Below, in pieces: positions 7,901 through 15,212 of a stretch of DNA of 39,991 bases (position 1 is its first letter; every line of letters begins with the position of its first letter). A model generated the notes under the pieces. That model ran no database searches. It saw nothing but the letters and a program-made list of their open reading frames with translations, and was not told the origin of the DNA. A program made the position numbers and the translations under genes. The stretch is from Alphaproteobacteria bacterium (GTDB lineage Bacteria; Pseudomonadota; Alphaproteobacteria; ATCC43930; CGMCC-115725): the NCBI GenBank assembly GCA_019240125.1, contig JAFAYW010000363.1, forward strand, positions 1 through 39,991. Reading direction: 5' to 3'.

Positions 7901-9407
7901 GCCAGTCCGGCGGCTGCCGCTGCGCCTCGAGGGCGTCGATTTCATCGGCGGCGAGCGCGTGTCCGCCGGGTCCGGCGATAAACACGCGCTCGAACGCGTA
8001 GGGCGCGATCGCCTCGGCAAGCGCCGCGCGCCACCGGCGCTTCGCCTCGGGTTCGGTGTCGCGGCGGGCGGTCAGGAACAGGGCGGCGACAGCCACTCCC
8101 GCCGCATTGAGGTAACGCAGCTGCGCTTCGGCGATGCGCGAGGCGCCATTGCGCAAGACCATGCCGTCGCCATTCATAACCAGCAGCACGCGACGCCGCG
8201 CGCCGGAGATGGCAGGAACAGGGTCCGCCGCCGCGGCGTCGAGCAGGTGACGCACCAGATGTTCGCCGGTCGATTGCTTCAGGACGTCGTCGCAGCGCCC
8301 CGCGGCGCCCTGGGACAGCGTCGCAAACCGATCGAGGGCCTGCGCGATGGCCGGGCCGATCTGTTCCGGCCGGTCGAACAGAACGGCGTGTTGCGGCGTC
8401 ACCTGGCTCGCCATCCAGGAATTGTCAGATGTGACGACGACTTTGCCCGCGGCCATCGCTTCGATCAGCACGCCCGAGCTGCGATTGCGGTAGGCCACCG
8501 GGTCGTAGGGAATCAGGACGAGGTCGGATTCGGCGAGGACGCGGTAATAGTCAGCCGGTTGTAGCGGCTCGGTCAGCACCGTCGTCGCCGGGTACCCGGC
8601 CAGCATCTGCGCCGCCGTCAGGATGCCCGGTTCGCCGCCGGGCGTGTTGAAATTCGACTGCAGGACAAACCTGACTTTGCCGGGCTCGACATAGCCGCGC
8701 CATAGAGAGGACAGCGCAGCGGGCAGGTGTTGGTAGCCCTTTTCCTGCCGCGCATCACCGAGGTAGACCGCCGTCAGCTTCTGCCCCTCCTGACGCGGCG
8801 CTCGGGCCACCAGGGCCGCGCGCAGAGGCTCCTGCGGAAACGGGATCGGCGCGGTGGCAAAGGGCAGTCCTGTCAGCTCGGCGAAGACGCGCGACAGCTG
8901 CTCGGTATCGGCGTGAAATCGCAGCCTATCGCGCAGATAGGGGGAGCACGCGATTGTCGCGAAACAGCGCGCGAAGCGATCAAAGGTCTCGACCAGAGTA
9001 TCCGGGTCACGCCGCAACAGCAGGTGAAACACCGGAATCGGTTCACCGGGAAGGAGGCGGCCCGCAAACCATTGCCCCAGGGCCAGCAATTCCTGATAGC
9101 CGATCGTGTGCAGGAAAACGCGATCGCTTGGCGCCGCCTGCAGCCGCTTCAGGGCGCGGTGCAGCTCGAAGGCGATATTGCCGTCGCGCCATTCCAGCGT
9201 GCCGTGGCGCTCCGCTTCGGACCAGGTATGCGTAAAGCACGGGACGACCGAGCCCTTGTCATCGGCGGTGACGCGGAATTTCCGGTTCGCCAGAACGATG
9301 GGCTGCAACCCGAGCTGGCGGGCACCATCGGCAACACAACCGGTATAGGAATAGTAATGACCGCCGACATCGAGACCGCTCTGGTCGACGATGAAAAGAC
9401 GGATCAT
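4953..9407 (-). CDS. Giant dual-glycosyltransferase protein (two GT4-like domains plus long C-terminal beta-rich region)
   Basis: 1484-residue cytoplasmic protein with no signal peptide or clear membrane segment. Residues about 1-395 form one GT-B glycosyltransferase: N-terminal LFIVDQSGLDVGGHYYSYTG and a donor-binding segment RSSGVLIEAMAAGKVVVTS (Glu316). Residues about 405-830 form a second: RVLLVMNGDGMVLRNGASRI, LLFVSSNHLANASGLRWF, and donor segment GAGSPVKTIEAFAYGRPVIG (Glu750). Residues about 835-1484 have no recognised domain; they are rich in short hydrophobic beta-like stretches and may hold a helical spacer followed by jelly-roll-like modules. The ATG at 9407 was chosen because it overlaps the methyltransferase stop as ATGA (translational coupling), while the 85 codons upstream lie inside that gene in another frame and look like noise. 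The likely role is sequential addition of two sugars to a surface polymer or protein. Glycosyltransferase identity is strong; sugar and acceptor are unknown. Confidence 0.88.
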   Translation of the reverse strand: MIRLFIVDQSGLDVGGHYYSYTGCVADGARQLGLQPIVLANRKFRVTADDKGSVVPCFTHTWSEAERHGTLEWRDGNIAFELHRALKRLQAAPSDRVFLHTIGYQELLALGQWFAGRLLPGEPIPVFHLLLRRDPDTLVETFDRFARCFATIACSPYLRDRLRFHADTEQLSRVFAELTGLPFATAPIPFPQEPLRAALVARAPRQEGQKLTAVYLGDARQEKGYQHLPAALSSLWRGYVEPGKVRFVLQSNFNTPGGEPGILTAAQMLAGYPATTVLTEPLQPADYYRVLAESDLVLIPYDPVAYRNRSSGVLIEAMAAGKVVVTSDNSWMASQVTPQHAVLFDRPEQIGPAIAQALDRFATLSQGAAGRCDDVLKQSTGEHLVRHLLDAAAADPVPAISGARRRVLLVMNGDGMVLRNGASRIAEAQLRYLNAAGVAVAALFLTARRDTEPEAKRRWRAALAEAIAPYAFERVFIAGPGGHALAADEIDALEAQRQPPDWPLRADLDFLDTFEFGAGLLRFLREHRIDAVLLNYITNYPIIDALGLAEVPVICEMHDIQSLQRAIYAQRPVDPGDLDLEMLLLGRCAALISLNPRETAIVTEHLPDIAIETTGVSLPDPRPAVGFLAGVTELREILAMAGPRAAPDTPPDVARLADAGFIDLLFVSSNHLANASGLRWFLNEVYEPFLAAHQVSVAVVGSVCELAGWPHWPRVFYIGQVVDVAPLYAAARIVILPIREGAGSPVKTIEAFAYGRPVIGTTQAFRGLEAESGEFLIRDEPAAFGETVLEALRSEALRVHAAAISHAAAQRHNNASTYHAAMDRVFGRVLGVAPTAIPPNLPTAVLPPAATTVEWSPLLQAINQIVRSFLHGYAIERWALQLVSRASRERSEPLVEAVVTTLLREGDAAILRLMPQLRARIAEQGGAKTERDLRLIWRLTAPAEARPLAAGELRFIAAAGLIPIEIVSSRQLALDADGATLAWHPLDADTSRLYRAGLMPPRASAGGLRIVQLGNLPSDAAIVLRQSLLPRHDLRHLGHPVFDEAFRLGDDGMVELAAQAAGTLVLPALASSNALGFIDLVLVNHGAPPADAALSLIVDGAPLAAGLTDLGDVTLARIRLDPARQSGDLGSIRLTLTNNQSRDALEIAGMHSGLLLGPEPEAARLATAIAAQEQRHRAAASPRLTELAQGTIVSILQGQPLAAPALVCLAGLAKHDQRDRLLRPLAEQAIRRGAGKPAREDLTESVDTLLDDIMGIVEAGNGRGAANTVLASPLLPLEVTDDDGDLLASSTAALTQRRGHSWRIRLDDLKRGERLRLTLGATLAIPGHPDIIETSGFYPPEAAQFRWTGPDPIAKIVMPVALTMPTRLILELGRTGDNVIDDDFSLFCNKVPLKHKFRPGPHHGTLTATLPAAINRGCRTEIAFRIRHQFTPPPPDLRVLGVVFCSLRLIFPCYEAVAVARSAPASSGLSGTPEGAAARTLFTE

Positions 9408-10333
9408 GTGCCCTTGCCGCCGACGCGCCGCATCCAGAACGACACGCCTTCGGAACACAAGCCGAGCCGATGCAGGTATTGGATCGGCAGCACCACTTCG
9501 TAATCGTGATTGCCGGCAAGGAATGCCGCCAGCAGCTGCTGCTCGTTGTAAAAGCGGTTGCGCAGCCGCTCGGGATAATCGTCGGGCAGGAAGATGTCGT
9601 GCAGGTGGACATGCACGCCCGGCGCCAGCAGCGGCAGTATCTCGAGCACGACGTGACTGCAATCGGAGCCGGAAAAGCTCAGATGGCTGCCGTCGAAAAA
9701 CAGGATGTCGTTATCGCTCAGCTCCGCGAAGATCGACAGGTCGGCGCGTAACACGCTGTCCGAGACAATCCGGTCGGCGAGGCGCGCGATCGGCTCGCGC
9801 GGTGCCGGGTCGATGCACAGGATCGATGTCGCCAGCTCGGCTTCTTCGACGGCGCGGCGCGCAACCCGCGTGCTGATCCCGGAGCCGATCTCGACATAGC
9901 GGCGCGGGCGACGCTGTTGGATAATCCCGGTCAACGCGGTTGCATCCATCGGGCCGAAATAGGGATTGGGAAAGAACGGCGTTACCCCGTCGATGTCGTG
10001 GTTTGGCAATGAGGCGGCATCGAACACCGTTCGCAGGCCGTCGAGGCGCCGCTTGAACCCGGGCAGGTCGCGCGCGAAGGCGGTTCTGAGCCAGGATACC
10101 GGCCGGTTGATCACCGGATCCTCGACGACGTAGTGCCCATCGAGCGGCACGACCAAGGCGGGGCGCGTCCATTGCGGCGGCAACAATCCGCGTCCGGCCG
10201 CGTGGAAATAGGGCACGGCACCGGAGGAATGCGGGAACCCCCGCCTGAAAGCCTCGTCAGCCCGCCCTAGTTCATTCACCGGCTCGCCGCCAAGAGGAAC
10301 CTGGTCGGTACCGTTGCCGCCGGATTGTTGCAT
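9404..10333 (-). CDS. Class I SAM-dependent methyltransferase (Methyltransf_24-like)
   Basis: 309-residue methyltransferase, probably acting on a sugar or surface glycan given its coupling to the dual glycosyltransferase. Motif I is RYVEIGSGISTRVARRAV, followed by the acidic ribose-binding strand LCIDPAPREP; DNDILFFDGSHLSFSGSDC is the characteristic Asp-Gly-Ser-His segment of the Methyltransf_24 group, followed by VHVHLHDIFLPDDYP. The last codon's TGA overlaps the ATG of the next gene (ATGA at 9407-9404). The start is uncertain: ATG 10333 gives a compact protein, ATG 10417 in the same frame would add 28 residues, and neither has a strong ribosome site. The gene diverges from the enoyl-CoA hydratase gene at 10445. 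Substrate specificity is inference from context. Confidence 0.85.
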   Translation of the reverse strand: MQQSGGNGTDQVPLGGEPVNELGRADEAFRRGFPHSSGAVPYFHAAGRGLLPPQWTRPALVVPLDGHYVVEDPVINRPVSWLRTAFARDLPGFKRRLDGLRTVFDAASLPNHDIDGVTPFFPNPYFGPMDATALTGIIQQRRPRRYVEIGSGISTRVARRAVEEAELATSILCIDPAPREPIARLADRIVSDSVLRADLSIFAELSDNDILFFDGSHLSFSGSDCSHVVLEILPLLAPGVHVHLHDIFLPDDYPERLRNRFYNEQQLLAAFLAGNHDYEVVLPIQYLHRLGLCSEGVSFWMRRVGGKGT

Positions 10334-10444
10334 GGAGAGCCCCGAGACTTTGTTCTTGCCGCAATTTCCCCCGGCTGCGGTTTGACCGGTGGTATGGGAA
10401 TGGTAGCCTCCGTCCATCGCGGAAGCCAAGCGTTGGAGAAGTAA

Positions 10445-11248
10445 ATGGCCGTCGTCGAAACTGAAGAGCACGGACAAATCCTCGTCGTGCGCATGAACCG
10501 GCCGGAGAGGCTCAATGCGCTGAGTGGCGAGATGCGCAACATGCTCGCGGAAACCTGGGCTGAGTTCCGCCGCAACGACCGTTTCGAGGTGGCGATCTTT
10601 ACCGGCACCGGGCGCGGCTTTTGCGCCGGCGAGGATATGAAGGAATCGCTGCAGGATGGCGCGCCGGGTGGCCGCCGCCCGACGATCGAGGACCCGTTCA
10701 TGTCGGGCGTTCTGGAAAAGCCGGTAATCTGCGCGATCAACGGGTTCGCCATGGGCGGCGGCTTTATGCTGGTGGAGCGCACCGATTTGCGGGTCGCGGC
10801 AAGCACCGCGATCTTCGAGGTGTCGGAGGCTAAGCGCTGGCTGCTCGGCGGCTACAATCACGGCCATATCGCCAACGTGCCGTACCCGATTGCGATGGAG
10901 ATGGCGCTCGGCTTCCGCTTCACGGCCCAGCGCTTCTATGAGATCGGCTTTCTCAACCGGGTCGTCGAGCCCGAGGAATTGATGCCCACCGCGATCCAGA
11001 TGGCCGAGCATCTGCTGACCCTGCCGCCGGCATCGCGGGTCAACACCGTGCACATGATGCGACAGATGCGGCCCGAGCCATCGGCCGAATTGCAGCGTCT
11101 CGCCGCCGCCTTGCACGAGCATGGCGCCAAGAGCGACCGGATGGAGTCGCGCGCTGCCTTCGCCGAGCGGCGCAAGCCCAATTTCAAGGGCTGGGATAAC
11201 CCCGACGATCGATACCGCCTGCCGACTCTTGACAGCGTAAAGGGCTAG
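10445..11248 (+). CDS. Enoyl-CoA hydratase/isomerase (crotonase) family protein
   Basis: 267-residue crotonase-fold acyl-CoA enzyme. Oxyanion-hole segments are visible as GRGFCAGEDM (about residue 57-66) and ICAINGFAMGGGF (about 97-109). Compared with classical enoyl-CoA hydratase, the first catalytic glutamate (the one in GGGCELA) is replaced: here the segment reads GGGFMLVERTDLR, with Met at that position. The second (rat Glu164 region) appears retained in EVSEAKRWLLGG. That pattern is seen in crotonase relatives with isomerase, hydrolase or specialised hydratase activity, so simple beta-oxidation hydration should not be assumed. A good ribosome site (TGGAGAAGTAA) precedes the ATG. It stands alone, divergent from the methyltransferase gene and about 90 bases upstream of the PBP gene, with no other acyl-CoA genes next to it. 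Confidence 0.9.
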   Translation: MAVVETEEHGQILVVRMNRPERLNALSGEMRNMLAETWAEFRRNDRFEVAIFTGTGRGFCAGEDMKESLQDGAPGGRRPTIEDPFMSGVLEKPVICAINGFAMGGGFMLVERTDLRVAASTAIFEVSEAKRWLLGGYNHGHIANVPYPIAMEMALGFRFTAQRFYEIGFLNRVVEPEELMPTAIQMAEHLLTLPPASRVNTVHMMRQMRPEPSAELQRLAAALHEHGAKSDRMESRAAFAERRKPNFKGWDNPDDRYRLPTLDSVKG

Positions 11249-11338
11249 GCGCTTCGTACCGTCGGACTCTCCCGCTGGGGGGTGGGGGGATTATGAGGGG
11301 CCGGTCGGCTAGATCTAACCGCCGCGCGCGGGTGGCGC

Positions 11339-13348
11339 ATGGCTGAACCACCGTTGCGCGTCGAGCCGGGCGAGAAGCCACGGCCGCGACCGCCTGGGGG
11401 CGGCGTATCGCGACCCGCAGCTTCTGGTTTTGGCGGCCGCCTGCTGCGGCTCGGCGTCCTCCTCGGCTTGTGGTGCGTCATCATCGGCGGGCTGGTGCTC
11501 GGCTATTTCGCGCTGACCCTGCCCGACACCAGCCAGCTGACCACCGCGGAACGCCGCCCGAGCATCACGATCCTCGCCGACGATGGCAGCCTGATCGGCA
11601 ATTTCGGCGATCTGTTCGGCCAGCCGGTGACCCTGAAGCAGATGTCGCCCAACCTGCCGAAGGCCGTCATCGCAACCGAAGATCGCCGCTTTTACAGCCA
11701 TTTCGGCGTCGACCCGGTCGGGCTGGTGCGCGCCCTGGTCAGCGATGTGCGCGCCGGCCATGTCGTGCAGGGCGGCAGCACGATCACGCAGCAGCTCGCC
11801 AAAAACCTGTTCCTGACGCCGGATCGCAGCCTCGGCCGCAAAGTGCGCGAGGCCCTCTTGGCGCTGTGGCTGGAGCATCGCTTCACCAAGGACCAGATCC
11901 TCGAAGTCTACCTCAACCGGGTTTATCTCGGCGGTGGCGCGTTTGGCGTCGATGCCGCGGCACATCGCTATTTCGGCAAGTCGGCGGGCAAGCTCAACCT
12001 GTTCGAATGCGCCGTTATCGCCGGCCTGCTCAAGGCGCCGAGCCGGTTCAGCCCGGCGAATGACCGCGAACGGGCGATCGGCCGCGCCGACCAGGTGCTC
12101 GCGAATATGGTGGAAGCCGGCTACATCAGCGATGCCGATCAGGCCGTCGCGAAACGCGAAGGGGCTACGCTGGCAGTGGCGGGACACCCTGGAGAGCGCT
12201 ATTTCGCCGACTGGATCGCCGACCAGATTCACGATTATGCCGGTGCCAACGACCGGGACCTGACGGTCCGTACCACGCTCGACCCGCGGATGCAGGCGGC
12301 GGCCGAATCGGCAATCGGTAGCATTCTCGCCCGCTATGGCGCGCGCGATGATGTCAGCCAGGGGGCCCTGGTCGCATTGGGGACGGATGGGGCGGTGCGC
12401 GCGATGGTTGGCGGCCGCGACTATGCGCAGAGCCAGTTCAACCGCGCCACCCAGGCGCAGCGCCAGCCCGGCTCGTCGTTCAAGCCGTTTGTCTATCTCG
12501 CCGCACTCGAGGCGGGGTTGCGGCCGAGCGACCGGTTTGTCGACGGCCCGATCCGCATCGGCAACTGGCAGCCACATAATTATGGCAACAAGTACCTGGG
12601 CGAGATGAGTGTCGCCGACGCCTTCGCCCAATCGATCAACACGATCGCTGTGCAAGTGGCACAGCGCGCCGGCATCCCGCGGGTGGTCGCGGTCGCCAGC
12701 CGGCTCGGCATCGCCTCCGATCTGGCGAATGACGCCAGCATTGCGCTTGGCACCAACGAGGTGAACCTGCTGGAGCTGGTGTCGGCCTATGCGCCCTTCG
12801 CCAATGGCGGCAACGGGGTGCTCGCCTATGGCATCAGCGACATCCGCGACAGTGACGGCCACGTCGTGTACCGCCGTGCCGGCTCGGGGCCGGGCCCGGT
12901 GGTGCCGTCGGAAGTGCTCGGCATGATGGACGATATGATGAGCGGGGTGATCACCCGCGGTACCGGCAAGAGCGCCGCCTTTGGCCGCCCCGCCGCCGGC
13001 AAGACCGGCACCACGCAGGATTACCGCGACGCCTGGTTTATCGGCTTTACCCCCGACCTGATCGCGGGTGTGTGGTTTGGCAATGACGACAATTCGCCGA
13101 TGAACAAGGTGACCGGCGGCTCCCTGCCGGCGACCGCATGGCGCAATTTCATGATCGCGGCGACCCACGGCACGCCGGCGCGGGCGCTGCCGACCGCGCC
13201 GATTGCGGTGCAGCCGGTTCAGCCGGTCGCCGGCAACCCGCTCGACCAGCTGTTCGGCTGGCTCAGCGGCCCGTCCGCCCGCGCCGCGCCGCCGCCCGGC
13301 TTCCCCGACCCCGGCGGCCGCTACCCCGGCCCGCCGCCGTCGAACTAG
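11339..13348 (+). CDS. Bifunctional penicillin-binding protein, PBP1A family (GT51 transglycosylase plus transpeptidase)
   Basis: 669-residue class A PBP that polymerises lipid II and cross-links peptidoglycan at the outer face of the inner membrane. A Pro-rich cytoplasmic tail (1-30) precedes one membrane anchor (about 33-58). GT51 domain: catalytic Glu114 in ATEDRRFYSHFG, then GGSTITQQLAKN and the KDQILEVYLNRVYLG motif. Transpeptidase domain: SxxK as SSFK with nucleophile Ser379 (RQPGSSFKPF), SxN as SIN at 432-434, and KTGTT near residue 555. All key residues are intact, so both activities are expected. The C-terminal 50 residues are Pro/Ala/Gly-rich and probably unstructured. The protein is somewhat shorter than typical PBP1A proteins and seems to lack a large OB-fold insertion. 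The ATG has only a weak upstream purine stretch. Confidence 0.95.
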   Translation: MAEPPLRVEPGEKPRPRPPGGGVSRPAASGFGGRLLRLGVLLGLWCVIIGGLVLGYFALTLPDTSQLTTAERRPSITILADDGSLIGNFGDLFGQPVTLKQMSPNLPKAVIATEDRRFYSHFGVDPVGLVRALVSDVRAGHVVQGGSTITQQLAKNLFLTPDRSLGRKVREALLALWLEHRFTKDQILEVYLNRVYLGGGAFGVDAAAHRYFGKSAGKLNLFECAVIAGLLKAPSRFSPANDRERAIGRADQVLANMVEAGYISDADQAVAKREGATLAVAGHPGERYFADWIADQIHDYAGANDRDLTVRTTLDPRMQAAAESAIGSILARYGARDDVSQGALVALGTDGAVRAMVGGRDYAQSQFNRATQAQRQPGSSFKPFVYLAALEAGLRPSDRFVDGPIRIGNWQPHNYGNKYLGEMSVADAFAQSINTIAVQVAQRAGIPRVVAVASRLGIASDLANDASIALGTNEVNLLELVSAYAPFANGGNGVLAYGISDIRDSDGHVVYRRAGSGPGPVVPSEVLGMMDDMMSGVITRGTGKSAAFGRPAAGKTGTTQDYRDAWFIGFTPDLIAGVWFGNDDNSPMNKVTGGSLPATAWRNFMIAATHGTPARALPTAPIAVQPVQPVAGNPLDQLFGWLSGPSARAAPPPGFPDPGGRYPGPPPSN

Positions 13349-13361
13349 CTGGCAGCGGCCG

Positions 13362-13438
13362 GCCCCTCGCCCCGGCCCACTCCCCGTGGGCGGGGAGTGG
13401 GAGGGAGCCGCGGCGGAGCCGTTGGGGGGGTGAGGGGC
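13362..13438. repeat. Nested inverted-repeat element between convergent genes
   Basis: Outer arms GCCCCTCGCCCC (13362-13373) and GGGGTGAGGGGC (13427-13438) pair at 11 of 12 positions. Inside them lies a perfect 11-bp hairpin, CCCACTCCCCG (13376-13386) and CGGGGAGTGGG (13391-13401), with a TGGG loop. The element fills the gap between the convergent PBP and NIPSNAP genes. It resembles the G/C-rich intergenic repeats (CCCTCACCC type) scattered in many proteobacterial genomes, and could also act as a bidirectional transcription barrier, although no T-tract follows. Confidence 0.7.
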
Positions 13439-13464
13439 AGCCTTCAGTCTTGCAGCCTTCAAGC

Positions 13465-14073
13465 CTAGTGCAGCGGCGAGAACTCGGCCGGGACGACCAG
13501 CATGTTTTCCTGCTGCACGAACATGCCGCGGGTGGCCGGCGGCCAGGCACCGGTGTCGCGCGCCTTGTCGCGGGTGTTGAAGCGGTCGGCGGCGTCCTTG
13601 TAGGCCCAGACATGGATCCACTGGTTGAGCCCACCGATCTCGGTGTGGCCGCAGAAGGCGAGCGGCGACAGCTTTACCCGACCCTCGATCCGCTCGGCCC
13701 ATTTTTCGGTCACCTGGGGAGCAACACCGGGCAACATCGTGTAGGTGCGTATCTCGAAGAGATTGCCGATCTTGCGCGGCTCCAGCTTGGGCGAGAACGG
13801 CGCCGGGATGATGATCTTGCTCTCCATGTCCTCGATGAATTCCTGGATCTTCGGCGGCCAGCCGGGGATCGACTGCGAGCGGACCTTGGTGCGATGCGCC
13901 AGATCGTCATACGGCCAGCAATGGATGATGCGGTTGAGCGGGCCGACCTCGGTATGGAAGAAGGCGCCGAGCGGCGACACCTTGGTGCGTTCGTTCAGCC
14001 CCTCGGCAAAACGCTTTTCGACCTCAGGCGTCGAGCCCGGCTTGATGCGGTAGGTGCGCATTTCGATGATCAT
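13465..14073 (-). CDS. Tandem NIPSNAP-domain protein
   Basis: 202-residue protein made of two NIPSNAP (dimeric alpha/beta barrel) repeats: residues 1-100 starting MIIEMRTYRIKPGSTPEV and about 105-202 starting LFEIRTYTMLPGVAPQV. Both halves carry the parallel pattern (hydrophobic)-E-(hydrophobic)-R-T-Y and later G-(x)-LN-(x)-I-H-W-(x)-Y, so the protein is an internal duplication. The ATG at 14073 was chosen over longer possibilities because GGAGG sits 7 bases upstream and homology begins exactly there. It lies 70 bases downstream of the nucleoside hydrolase on the same strand, so co-transcription is plausible. Bacterial NIPSNAP proteins have no settled function; some sit with catabolic enzymes. 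Confidence 0.9.
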   Translation of the reverse strand: MIIEMRTYRIKPGSTPEVEKRFAEGLNERTKVSPLGAFFHTEVGPLNRIIHCWPYDDLAHRTKVRSQSIPGWPPKIQEFIEDMESKIIIPAPFSPKLEPRKIGNLFEIRTYTMLPGVAPQVTEKWAERIEGRVKLSPLAFCGHTEIGGLNQWIHVWAYKDAADRFNTRDKARDTGAWPPATRGMFVQQENMLVVPAEFSPLH

Positions 14074-14143
14074 GTCGTTTCCTCCGTGCGTTGGGTGAAA
14101 ACTCAAGTGCTGCGCGCGCATAGTAGCGCACGAGCCAGAATCG

Positions 14144-15076
14144 TCATGGCAGATTCGCCACGCGCTCCGCGAGCAGCTGGTAGATGCCGGCGGCATCCAC
14201 CGTTTGAAGCACGCGGGCATTCGCGGGACGCGCGGTGCGGCCGCGCCAGTCGATGACAGACATGCCGCGGGTGAAGTCGCCGGCAATCTCGATCGTCACA
14301 TTTGCCGCCGCTCCGGCGAACAGCTCCGGTGCCAGCACATAGGCGATGACGCACGGATCATGCATCGCCATCGCCGGACGCACCGGTGCCCCCTTATCGC
14401 CCGGCGGCCCCGGCGACAGCAGATCGGCGACCGCCAGCGCGCAGCGCGTGCCGACGCGGCGGATCGCCGCGACACGCTCGGGGGTGCTCTTCACCGTCTC
14501 GGTGACGTCGAGCGGCACGAGCGTGATCGGCACCCCGGCAGCGAATACCAGCGACGCGGCGACCGGGTCGGCGTGCAAGTTGAACTCCGCGGCCGGGGTG
14601 ACGTTGCCCCGTGACCCACCCCCCATGATCACCAGCTCGGCGATGGCGGGCGCGACCTCCGGCGCCATGATCAAGGCCACCGCGATATTGGTCAGCGGCC
14701 CAAGCGCGCAAAGCGTGATGCCTCCCGGCGCGGCGCCGCGCAATGTCTCGATCAGATACGTGACCGCATGGGCGGCGTGCGGCGCGCGCGACGCGGGTGG
14801 CGGGATCAGATCGCCGAGGCCGCCCTCCCCATGCGCCGCCGCGGCGTTCTGCTGAACCTCGCCCATCGGGCGCGGGCAACCGGCATAGACTGGCAGATCG
14901 GCGCGGCCCGCGAGCTCGGCGACAGCCAGCGCGTTCCCGACAAGCGGCGCGAGCGCAAGATTGCCGGCCACCACCGTAAGCCCCAACACCTCGAGTTGCG
15001 GCGAGGCCAGGGCCAGCAAAATGGCTACGGCATCATCGATCCCCGGATCGGTGTCGATGATGATCGAACGCGGCAT
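14144..15076 (-). CDS. Inosine-uridine preferring nucleoside hydrolase family protein
   Basis: 310-residue N-ribohydrolase that should split a ribonucleoside into base and ribose. The diagnostic calcium/ribose-binding motif is at the N-terminus: IIIDTDPGIDDAVAILLAL (DTDPGxDDA). Further family landmarks are GLTVVAGNL near residue 33, ITLCALGPLTNIAVAL near 140, VIMGGGS followed by EFNLHADPVAA near 170, and a conserved region around MHDPCVIAY near 240. No signal peptide is present, so it is cytoplasmic. The ribosome site is weak. It is divergent from lexA (intergenic region 15077-15212), and the NIPSNAP gene follows 70 bases downstream. Base specificity cannot be assigned; pyrimidine-specific RihA/RihB-like and inosine-uridine enzymes are all possible. 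Confidence 0.93.
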   Translation of the reverse strand: MPRSIIIDTDPGIDDAVAILLALASPQLEVLGLTVVAGNLALAPLVGNALAVAELAGRADLPVYAGCPRPMGEVQQNAAAAHGEGGLGDLIPPPASRAPHAAHAVTYLIETLRGAAPGGITLCALGPLTNIAVALIMAPEVAPAIAELVIMGGGSRGNVTPAAEFNLHADPVAASLVFAAGVPITLVPLDVTETVKSTPERVAAIRRVGTRCALAVADLLSPGPPGDKGAPVRPAMAMHDPCVIAYVLAPELFAGAAANVTIEIAGDFTRGMSVIDWRGRTARPANARVLQTVDAAGIYQLLAERVANLP

Positions 15077-15154
15077 GTTCGGTCCGCGAGTTGAAATTAC
15101 CTCGGCATGATGAATCTAGCGGCGGGTTTGTGCAAACCGATTGACCGCCGCAAC

Positions 15155-15169
15155 GAACCAAAGTAGAAC
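15155..15169 (+). promoter_or_regulatory. LexA-binding SOS box (GAAC-N7-GAAC)
   Basis: GAAC at 15155-15158, seven bases, then GAAC at 15166-15169: an exact match to the direct-repeat operator described for alphaproteobacterial LexA (also written GTTC-N7-GTTC). It lies 43 bases upstream of the lexA start codon, so it should give autoregulation. It could also affect the divergent nucleoside hydrolase gene, whose start is about 80 bases away. Confidence 0.88.
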
Positions 15170-15212
15170 ACCCGAATTGTTTTTGATTTGTTCCCGAATG
15201 GGAAGACCAGCA

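Noticed and set aside
6951..8564. 537-codon open frame on the plus strand
   Set aside because: It lies wholly inside the dual glycosyltransferase gene on the other strand. Its product is Arg/Gly/Asp-rich with no domain motif, as expected of an antisense shadow in GC-rich DNA.
9408..9662. N-terminal 85-codon extension of the dual glycosyltransferase
   Set aside because: It runs through the methyltransferase gene in another frame and is Arg/Ala-rich; the ATG at 9407 with an ATGA overlap fits better.
10334..11122. N-terminal extension of the methyltransferase frame to 572 codons
   Set aside because: Most of it is antisense to the enoyl-CoA hydratase gene and carries no conserved sequence.
11315..13702. 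795-codon minus-strand open frame opposite the PBP gene
   Set aside because: The PBP gene has all GT51 and transpeptidase motifs; this product is His/Arg/Ala-rich without any family feature.
14074..14286. N-terminal extension of the NIPSNAP protein
   Set aside because: It overlaps the nucleoside hydrolase gene in another frame, while a strong ribosome site and the family start are at 14073.
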